Shown one piece after another: positions 57,271 through 64,000 of a stretch of DNA of 64,000 nucleotides (positions are counted from its first letter, which is position 1; every line of letters starts with the position of its first letter). The translations under genes were made by a program, and so were the position numbers. Below the pieces are notes generated by a model that ran no database searches, was not told the DNA's origin, and saw only the letters and a program-made list of their open reading frames with translations. The DNA comes from Maioricimonas rarisocia (lineage in GTDB: Bacteria > Planctomycetota > Planctomycetia > Planctomycetales > Planctomycetaceae): positions 1,502,501 through 1,566,500 of the forward strand of contig NZ_CP036275.1 of assembly GCF_007747795.1 (NCBI RefSeq), written 5' to 3'.

Positions 57271-57609
57271 CCTAACGCGACACTCCCCGATGTGAGATCC
57301 CGGTCGGCGAATTCAGCTTCGAGATGAAGAAGCGAGTGTTGAAGTGTCGCGAGTGTATCCCGGTCGCGAACGCAATGTCAAACGTCGTTTGGACGCACGT
57401 ATCTTGGCGTAAGGACGGGAATTCCGTTAGATTCTCCCACGGGCCGCCAGGGGCGGATGCGGGCCCGCGTCCATGTTTTGTTATCCGGTTCCGGCAGTCC
57501 CTCCCTACAATGCGTAGCAGAGAACAGAACGTGCGGTCAGGCGACCTGCAGAACGTTCACACCGAGTCCGGTCCCCGCCGATTTCCGCCCAACTGGGAGA
57601 GCAGAGCCG
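57271..57609. other. Divergent intergenic region, hppA and moxR
   Basis: About 340 bp between the divergent genes. It contains a candidate promoter for hppA on the minus strand, and TACAAT at 57506-57511 on the plus strand, which may be the -10 box for the MoxR gene but has no well-spaced -35. Confidence 0.4.
57352..57381 (-). promoter_or_regulatory. Candidate sigma-70-like promoter for hppA
   Basis: On the minus strand a perfect TTGACA is followed after 18 bp by TACACT (4 of 6). The -10 box lies about 80 bp upstream of the ATG at 57270. Confidence 0.5.
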
Positions 57610-58624
<1,015 letters not shown>

Positions 58625-58626
<2 letters not shown>

Positions 58627-58734
58627 GAGTCAGGAGCAAGGAATCAGGAGTCAGAGATTCCTGGTCGACGCTCCACGACGATCGAACGACGTGTCCCGGA
58701 TTGCTGACTCCTAACTCCTGTTTCCTGACTCCTG
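58625..58734. repeat. Imperfect inverted repeat between moxR and the DUF58 gene
   Basis: The left arm (58625-58654) and right arm (58704-58734) are about 30 bp long and pair at roughly 25 positions, with a 49-bp spacer. Each arm is itself built from repeats of GGAGTCAG. The left arm begins on the MoxR stop codon. The transcript could fold into a long hairpin between the two cistrons. Confidence 0.75.
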
Positions 58735-58739
58735 CCCCC

Positions 58740-59633
58740 ATGTCCGCCGAAGAATACCTCAAGCCCGAAGTGATCCGCACGGTCTCGCGGCTGGACCTGC
58801 GCGCGCGGTTCATTGTCGAGGGGTTTCTCTCGGGACTGCATGCCTCACCGTACCACGGCTTCAGCGTCGAGTTCTCCGAACACCGCCGCTACACGCAGGG
58901 GGATGATCCCAAGGACATCGACTGGCTCGTTTACGCCAAGACCGACCGCTACTACATCAAGAAGTACCAGGCCGAGACGAACATCACCGGCTACCTGCTG
59001 ATGGACCTCTCGGAAAGCATGGCGTACACGTACCGGCAGGAGCTGACAAAGTTCGAGTACGGCATCTGCCTGGCCGCGGCACTGGCGTACATGATGATCC
59101 ACCAGCAGGATCCCATTGGCCTGATGACCTTCGACGAAAAGATGCGGGCCAGCCTGCCGGCGAAGAGCAAACGGTCTCAGCTGGGGCAGATCCTGGCGCT
59201 GCTCGCCAAGGCCAAGCCGACCGGGCCGACCGAGATCGCCCACAACCTGCGGCAGTTCGCCGCGATGGTCAAGCACAAGAGTCTGGTGATGCTCTTTTCG
59301 GATCTGCTGACCGATCCGGAGCCGGTGGTCGAAGCGATCCGGATGCTGCGGTTTGCTGGCCACGACGTGATCGTGTTTCACATTCTGGATGAAGCCGAAG
59401 TCAGCTTCCCGTTCGACGGGATGGTCGACCTGCGTGATCCCGAAAGCGACCAGCGGATGGTGCTCGATGCTCAGGGAATTCGCAGCGACTATCTGGAAGC
59501 GGTCAATCAGCTTCGTGACACGTATCGACGGGAATGTCTGAACAGCGGTGCCGACTACGTTCCGCTCGACACCAGCATGCGGTTCGACCGGGCGCTGGTC
59601 GAATACCTTTCACAGCGGCAGGCCCGCTTTTGA
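58740..59633 (+). CDS. DUF58 domain protein, MoxR partner
   Basis: A 297-residue protein. DUF58 signature: GFSVEFSEHRRYTQGDDPKDIDWLVYAKTDRYYIKKYQ, followed by a VWA-like core with the MIDAS-type start LLMDLSESM, then VMLFSDLLTDPEPV and HDVIVFHILDEAE. It lacks the N-terminal membrane helices of longer DUF58 proteins, so it is soluble. MoxR-DUF58 pairs help assemble or activate metal-dependent or envelope complexes. The ATG at 58740 starts MSAEEYLKPEV, right after the inverted repeat; upstream codons belong to the repeat. Confidence 0.9.
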   Translation: MSAEEYLKPEVIRTVSRLDLRARFIVEGFLSGLHASPYHGFSVEFSEHRRYTQGDDPKDIDWLVYAKTDRYYIKKYQAETNITGYLLMDLSESMAYTYRQELTKFEYGICLAAALAYMMIHQQDPIGLMTFDEKMRASLPAKSKRSQLGQILALLAKAKPTGPTEIAHNLRQFAAMVKHKSLVMLFSDLLTDPEPVVEAIRMLRFAGHDVIVFHILDEAEVSFPFDGMVDLRDPESDQRMVLDAQGIRSDYLEAVNQLRDTYRRECLNSGADYVPLDTSMRFDRALVEYLSQRQARF

Positions 59634-59698
59634 GTCCCAAGTAACGGCGGCGGTCCGTGAGAGATCGCCAGCCGGCAGGGAGGTGGAGAGCAGCAGCC

Positions 59699-60469
59699 AT
59701 GACGGCCCTTCTGGAGCGACTCGTCTCGACGACACGACTCGATCAAGACGAGATTCTCGATCGGACAGCACAGATCTACCGCACGCTGCTGGCGCGTTCG
59801 CAATGGATGGAGAGCGGCAACTTCCGGACCATTCATCCCGCCGACCTCGAACTGCTGTTCGACCAGTACGACCGGCTCTTCTTCGACGAGGGATGCCGGC
59901 GGGTCCTGGGGCCCTGCAAACTGACGTTCCGGCTCTCCAAACGGATGACGAGGGCGGCCGGCAAGACATTTCGCTACACACCCCGCCAGCCGGGACGACT
60001 GCCTTACTACGAGATTGCGGTCTCGACAACGCTGCTGTTCCAGGCGTTTCGCGAGGGAGACCGGCCGGTCACGGTGACCGGGCTGCCATGTCGCGATCGA
60101 CTCCAGGCACTGCAGCGACTGTTCGAGCACGAGATGCTGCATCTGGTCGAAATGCTGGTGTGGGAGCATTCGAGCTGCTCGGCTGCGCGGTTCCAGACGA
60201 TTGCGGCGAATCTGTTCGGGCACACCGAGCACACGCACGCGCTGATAACCCATCAGGAGCGGGCCTACGTCGAGCGGGGCGTTCGGCCGGGCAGCCGCGT
60301 TCGCTTCCGGTTCGAGGGTGCCGAATACGTCGGGGTCGTGAACCGTATCACCAAGCGGGCGACCGTGCTGGTCGAAGACCCACGTGGTCAGAAGTATTCC
60401 GACGGCAAACGGTACGCGAAGTTCTACATACCGCTGAACATGCTCGAACCGGTCGCGATGGCTCGCTAG
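59699..60469 (+). CDS. SprT-like zinc metalloprotease with C-terminal basic domain
   Basis: A 256-residue protein. The zinc-binding motif is LFEHEMLHLVEM (HExxH), with a further His downstream (HTEHTHALITHQ), as in SprT-type proteases that act on DNA-protein crosslinks. N-terminal half: helical. The last 70 residues are a separate SH3-like or Tudor-like barrel (PGSRVRFRFEGAEYVGVVNRITKRATVLVED). GGAGGTGGAGAG lies upstream of the ATG at 59699. It follows the DUF58 gene by 65 bp and may be in the same operon. Peptidase activity is inferred from HExxH only. Confidence 0.82.
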   Translation: MTALLERLVSTTRLDQDEILDRTAQIYRTLLARSQWMESGNFRTIHPADLELLFDQYDRLFFDEGCRRVLGPCKLTFRLSKRMTRAAGKTFRYTPRQPGRLPYYEIAVSTTLLFQAFREGDRPVTVTGLPCRDRLQALQRLFEHEMLHLVEMLVWEHSSCSAARFQTIAANLFGHTEHTHALITHQERAYVERGVRPGSRVRFRFEGAEYVGVVNRITKRATVLVEDPRGQKYSDGKRYAKFYIPLNMLEPVAMAR

Positions 60470-60511
60470 CCAAGCCGCCGTTTGCTCTGCACGCGGCGGG
60501 TGGCGTTGCCG

Positions 60512-60841
60512 TCAGTGGACGGCCGTCTTCGAGAAGACGTTGATCACGACCACTCCGGCAACGATCAGCCCCATTCCGAGCAGCGCTGGCAGGTCGAGGC
60601 GCTCGCGGTGCACGAGCAGCCCGATGAAAGCGATCAGTACGATCCCCGCTCCGGACCAGATCGCGTACACGACGCCGACCTGAAACTTCTGCAGGCACAG
60701 CGAGAGCAGGTAGAACGCGGTGCCGTAGCCAACGGCGACGACCAGACTCGGAAGCAGGCGGGTAAATCCCTGCGACGACTTCAGCGCACTGGTGGCGATG
60801 ACCTCGGCGAGAATGGCGATCGTCAGATAGAGGTAGTGCAT
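60512..60841 (-). CDS. SMR family multidrug/quaternary ammonium transporter
   Basis: A 109-residue protein with four membrane helices, the EmrE/QacE type of proton-coupled exporter. The essential Glu is in TIAILAEVIATSALK (about 13), GFTRLLPSLVVAVGYG is the family's loop, and VGVVYAIWSGAGIVLIAFIG holds the conserved Tyr-Ala-Ile-Trp motif. The ATG at 60841 matches the family; the frame to 60892 adds residues without similarity. It is a single gene, so it probably acts as a homodimer. The stop is about 40 bp from the convergent SprT-like gene stop. Confidence 0.92.
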   Translation of the reverse strand: MHYLYLTIAILAEVIATSALKSSQGFTRLLPSLVVAVGYGTAFYLLSLCLQKFQVGVVYAIWSGAGIVLIAFIGLLVHRERLDLPALLGMGLIVAGVVVINVFSKTAVH

Positions 60842-61506
60842 GGGCTGAGCATTCTGTCGCTGGAAGGTGGGGATTCCGCGATTGGATATCATGCGGGAAA
60901 TTGTTTCATTCTCCAGCTCGCGCAGGCGCAGTTGAGGTTGCAGGGCAGGTTTGCCTGGGCGATGTGCTGCTCGTCGGGTGGCTGGCGGTCGTCGCGAAGC
61001 GACGCCCCCAGTCGAATAGCGGGTTGACGATCACGTGACCGGAGCGGACGCAACTTCCGGCAACGATACCGGGGGCTGAACTCGCTTCGCACGTTCCGTC
61101 CCCGGCCCTCCGCTCCCTCACGGTCGCGGCTCGTTTACGGTCGCAGCTGTTGCCGGGATATCCGGCATGCCCACCCGCCTTCGGCGTGAGGGCATGGCAC
61201 CCTCCGCGCAACAGACTTCGGGTAGGAAACCGGCCACAGAATGCTCACGTCAGGTAGTGCATGAAGCGGTCCACTGATGTTCGAACTCGTGCGCTGTCGG
61301 AGCATCATTAATCTGATATCCCCTGAACGCAAGCAGACTGCCTGTCGCCAGCTCTTCTGAGCGGGACATCCGTTGACGGCTGTGCAAATGAATCTCTTAG
61401 TGGTTTGCTTGCGATTTCTTCACGTCCCTCCGGTAGTGGTCCCCTTTTGCCGGTGGCGAGCGGTCGCCGGCAACAGTACTTCACACACCCTGGAGGGGAA
61501 CTGTTC
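60842..61506. other. Long intergenic region with a palindromic repeat
   Basis: About 660 bp with no convincing gene. Frames on the minus strand here are rich in Arg, Ser and Thr and lack domains. It contains short stem-loops, two near-repeats of CGGTCGC-GCTCG/CAGCTG type near 61125-61150, and copy 3 of the palindromic repeat. Confidence 0.5.
61166..61193. repeat. Palindromic repeat copy 3
   Basis: Arms of 14 bp (CATGCCCACCCGCC with GGCGTGAGGGCATG) match at 12 of 14 positions and enclose the short loop TTC/G. The outer sequence GGCATGGCACCC resembles the ends of copy 2. It lies in the long intergenic region between the SMR and choice-of-anchor-I genes. Confidence 0.6.
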
Positions 61507-63192
61507 ATGAGGAAGTCCTGTCTTGTTGCACTTGGTCTGCTTCTGCTGGCGCCGGCCCGCTTTGTCGCGGCCGACGACATTCCGGTGCAGGACGTGCTGG
61601 ATCTGGTTCCGGCGACGCTCGGCGGCCCGCTGACCGTTGAGAAGGTCTGGACGTACGACAGTGGCGTCGGAGAAGGGGGGGCGGAGATCGTCGCTTACGA
61701 CACAAAGAGCCGCCGGCTGTTCGTCACGAATGCAGAAACGGAACGCGTTGACGTTCTCGACCCGGCCGATGGCTCGAAGCTCGGCGAACTGGATCCTGCC
61801 GGTGCACCCAACAGTGTGGCGGCTTCGAAAGGGCTGATTGCCATCGCCGCCGAAGGAGCCACTGCCCAGGACATCGGTCACGTCGCGTTTTTTGACGCTC
61901 AGTCCCTGGCGGCGATTGACACCGTTCCGGCCGGAGCGCTGCCGGACATGGTGACCTTCAGCCCGGATGGCAGATACGCCCTCGTCGCCAACGAAGGAGA
62001 GCCGAACGATGACTACTCGGTCGATCCGGAAGGTTCGATCACCGTCATCCAGGTGAAGAGAAACAGGAACCGGTATGCCTTCACGGCCCGGACCGCCGGC
62101 TTCGGAGCGTTCAACGCCGACAAGGCGCCCCTGATGGCAGCGGGCGTGCGGATCTTCGGCCCCGGCAGCGACGACGACGGACTGGCGACGGTGGCTCAGG
62201 ACCTCGAGCCCGAGTACATCGCGGTTGATGCGAAGTCACGCGTCGCAGTTGTCTCCTGCCAGGAGAACAACGCCTTCGCGTTTGTCGATATCAAGAGCGC
62301 CCGTGTTCTCAAGATCGAGCCGCTCGGCTTCAAGGACTACAACGCCCCGGGCAATGGCATCGACGCGTCCGACCGGGACGACGCAATCAACATCCAGACC
62401 TGGCCGGTTTACGGCATGTACCAGCCGGATGCCATCGCCGCGTTCCGCCTGTTCGGACAGCAGTACATCATCGGTGTGAACGAAGGGGATGCCCGCGACT
62501 ACGACACGTTCGGCGAAGAGGAACGGATCAAGGATCTGACACTCGATCCGACTGTGTTTCCCGATGCGGATACGCTGCAGGAAGACGAGAACATCGGTCG
62601 CCTCGAAGTGACCAGTACCCTCGGAGACGTCGACGGTGACGGCGACTTCGATGCGCTGTACAGCTACGGAGCCCGCTCGTTCAGTGTCTGGTCGGTTGAT
62701 CGCCAGGGGGAACTGAGTCTCGTCTTCGACAGTGGAGACCAGATCGAGCAGATCACTGCGGCCCAGATTCCTGGAGGCTTCAACTCGACCAACGACGAGC
62801 AGGATTCGGCCGACAGCCGCAGCGACGCGAAGGGCCCCGAGCCGGAAGCGGTCGATGTCGGCAAGGTGGGGGGGCGGACGTACGCGTTCGTAGGGCTCGA
62901 GCGGATCGGCGGCGTGATGATCTTCGAGATCTCCGATCCGTCCTCGCCGCAATTCGTCCTTTACGTCAACGACCGTGATTTTGCCGCGTCCGACATCGCG
63001 GATGCCGGTGATCTCGGTCCCGAGTGCATCGAGTTCATTCCGACCGGCCGCAGCCCGCTGCTCCGTCCGGCGATTGCCGTGGCAAACGAGATCAGTGGCA
63101 CGACGACACTGTACGTGCTGAAGCGGGACTCGCTGATGGATCTGATCATCGACCGGATGCTGGACCTGTTGCCGCTCGGCATCGAAGACTGA
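61507..63192 (+). CDS. Secreted choice-of-anchor I domain protein
   Basis: A 561-residue exported protein. Signal peptide RKSCLVALGLLLLAPARFVAA. The body is a WD/YVTN-like beta-propeller of the choice-of-anchor I family, with GGAEIVAYDTKSRRLFVTNAE, LDPAGAPNSVA, GRYALVANEGEPNDDY, LEPEYIAVDAK and GECIEFIPTG-type segments; similar proteins are often annotated as alkaline phosphatase-like. DVDGDGDFDAL is an Asp-rich loop that could bind Ca2+. The last 25 residues are hydrophobic and could be an anchor-like tail. GGAGG lies before the ATG at 61507. It ends in a strong hairpin terminator. Confidence 0.87.
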   Translation: MRKSCLVALGLLLLAPARFVAADDIPVQDVLDLVPATLGGPLTVEKVWTYDSGVGEGGAEIVAYDTKSRRLFVTNAETERVDVLDPADGSKLGELDPAGAPNSVAASKGLIAIAAEGATAQDIGHVAFFDAQSLAAIDTVPAGALPDMVTFSPDGRYALVANEGEPNDDYSVDPEGSITVIQVKRNRNRYAFTARTAGFGAFNADKAPLMAAGVRIFGPGSDDDGLATVAQDLEPEYIAVDAKSRVAVVSCQENNAFAFVDIKSARVLKIEPLGFKDYNAPGNGIDASDRDDAINIQTWPVYGMYQPDAIAAFRLFGQQYIIGVNEGDARDYDTFGEEERIKDLTLDPTVFPDADTLQEDENIGRLEVTSTLGDVDGDGDFDALYSYGARSFSVWSVDRQGELSLVFDSGDQIEQITAAQIPGGFNSTNDEQDSADSRSDAKGPEPEAVDVGKVGGRTYAFVGLERIGGVMIFEISDPSSPQFVLYVNDRDFAASDIADAGDLGPECIEFIPTGRSPLLRPAIAVANEISGTTTLYVLKRDSLMDLIIDRMLDLLPLGIED

Positions 63193-63220
63193 TCCACGCC
63201 CTTCGGCGTTTGTGTATTCC

Positions 63221-63270
63221 ACGCCTGCAGGTCACGTCATACGTGATCTGCGGGCGTGTTCCTTTTTGCA
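63221..63270 (+). terminator. Rho-independent terminator after the choice-of-anchor-I gene
   Basis: A 17-bp stem (63221-63237 with 63241-63257, two G-T pairs) is closed by a three-base loop and followed shortly by a run of five T residues. A second, weak hairpin (ACGCC/GGCGT) lies at 63196-63209, just after the stop. Confidence 0.85.
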
Positions 63271-63364
63271 ACGCGGGAATTTTGCTTCCCGAAAAGGTTC
63301 CTTCTGGCGGTCGACTCTCCAGTGTTGTCAACTGGAGGGTGCGGCACACTGGGAGGGATAGGTT

Positions 63365-63826
63365 GTGAAAAGAATTGACAACAAGCGACTGTACAGACGT
63401 CTCTGGATGGCTGGACTGCTCGTCCTTGCAATGATCGGAGTCGCCAGGGGCCGAGAGATCTACGAAGTTCTCCGGTTTGCCGCCCTGTATCGCGAATGCA
63501 GTGCGTACGCCGAGACCCTCAAGTCGAGCCGGCCCGACGACGTTCCTCCCGAAGTCTGGGACGAAGAGAACTTTGGCGTCGGCACGGCGCTGGCGAACGT
63601 CTGCTTTTCGACACATCATGTGCCGCTGGCAGAGATGGAGCTGTTCACCGCCGATTTCCGCCAGCAGATGTCGGAACCGATCGACCTGACCACCATCGAC
63701 TGGTTGTGGAAGCGGCTGGCGGACACGGGAGCGCACGGCGAACAGTACGTAGGGAAATGGAGGCCAGTCTGGGAGGAGAGTGTCTCGGCCGCCAGGGAGT
63801 CTGCGCTGCGGCGGAACCCGCGTTGA
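63365..63826 (+). CDS. Small membrane-anchored protein of unknown function
   Basis: A 153-residue protein with one membrane segment near the N terminus (LWMAGLLVLAMIGVARG, about 14-30) and an otherwise soluble, mixed-charge C-terminal part with two Cys (about 45 and 79). The start is a GTG at 63365 with GGGAGGGATAGG upstream. No family is recognised. It follows the terminator of the previous gene, so it has its own transcript. Confidence 0.65.
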   Translation: MKRIDNKRLYRRLWMAGLLVLAMIGVARGREIYEVLRFAALYRECSAYAETLKSSRPDDVPPEVWDEENFGVGTALANVCFSTHHVPLAEMELFTADFRQQMSEPIDLTTIDWLWKRLADTGAHGEQYVGKWRPVWEESVSAARESALRRNPR

Positions 63827-64000
63827 CACGTTTCTGTTCAGGTGCCATGATCCCGCGCGCCGGGAGCAGACGACCCCTTTCCCGAGCGCCGACAGCAGCG
63901 CTGTCCTGATGGACTTCCACCATTCGCTCCGGGCGAAAGTGCGGAACATGGTTGAAGTACCGGCACATCTGGCCGGTTCGCGGGCCCGACGCAGTCAGAA

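Noticed and set aside
54844-57327. An 827-residue open frame on the plus strand.
   Set aside because: It lies entirely antisense to hppA, whose motifs are complete. The translated product is His/Gly/Asp-rich with no domain.

Overview
The window looks like a chromosomal segment of a planctomycete (Planctomycetota, probably Planctomycetales). It is GC-rich throughout. The taxonomic evidence is the set of secreted families that are expanded in that phylum: a DUF1549/DUF1553 cytochrome-like protein next to a Tat-exported DUF1501 protein, a DUF1080 protein, a Tat-exported Gfo/Idh/MocA oxidoreductase, a YdjY-domain protein, a protein with planctomycete-type cytochrome domains, a CheB-CheR-kinase fusion, and MoxR-DUF58 genes. 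The genus is not determined. No phage, insertion sequence, integrase or CRISPR array was seen, so this reads as ordinary chromosome with lineage-specific genes.

Layout. 1-6.2 kb: an edge-truncated GH17-like glycosidase, divergent from a secreted glycerophosphodiesterase, then a DUF1080 protein, a DUF1579 protein and a 12-heme cytochrome c. 6.4-17.3 kb: two very large hybrid sensor kinases with related HisKA-HATPase-receiver ends (the second starts with CheB and CheR), separated by a PD-(D/E)XK nuclease-like gene and a Tat oxidoreductase. 17.5-25.1 kb, minus strand: tRNA-Ala(GGC) with an intrinsic terminator, a MacB-like ABC pair whose permease has a His/Asp-rich loop, a Ser/Thr kinase, and the DUF1501/DUF1549 pair. 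25.4-31.8 kb: an unknown membrane-anchored protein with scpB, then tmk, mtaB coupled to a STAS protein, and serS coupled to a methyltransferase. 32-38.3 kb: an M20 peptidase, two small genes including a solitary ribbon-helix-helix protein, a decarboxylating NAD-type dehydrogenase, and a two-gene cytochrome bd-superfamily oxidase whose large subunit ends in a heme c domain. 38.3-47.5 kb: YdjY protein, alpha/beta hydrolase, degenerate receiver protein, macro-domain protein, glycosyltransferase, asparagine synthetase, and a MocR regulator with a VOC protein. 47.6-57.3 kb, minus strand: a YhaM-like HD protein, glycine oxidase, a cytochrome-domain protein, argS with an inserted coiled coil, rsfS, and a K+-dependent membrane pyrophosphatase with a large inserted loop. 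57.6-64 kb: MoxR, DUF58 and SprT-like genes, an SMR transporter, a choice-of-anchor-I protein and a small membrane protein.

Functional themes. Housekeeping (tRNA charging, thymidylate synthesis, tRNA thiomethylation, chromosome segregation, ribosome silencing) is mixed with envelope and redox biology: multiheme cytochrome, bd-type oxidase, pyrophosphatase and cytochrome-domain proteins. Many gene pairs overlap by 4 bp (ATGA or GTGA), which supports the operon assignments. Start codons were chosen from ribosome binding sites, signal peptides and family length, so several genes are shorter than the longest open frame.

The strongest candidates for something under-described are the bd-superfamily oxidase with heme c tail (35198-37722), the insertions in argS and hppA, the receiver lacking its phospho-acceptor (40580-41188), the solitary antitoxin-like gene with its small neighbour (33469-34027), and a palindromic repeat family found at three intergenic sites.
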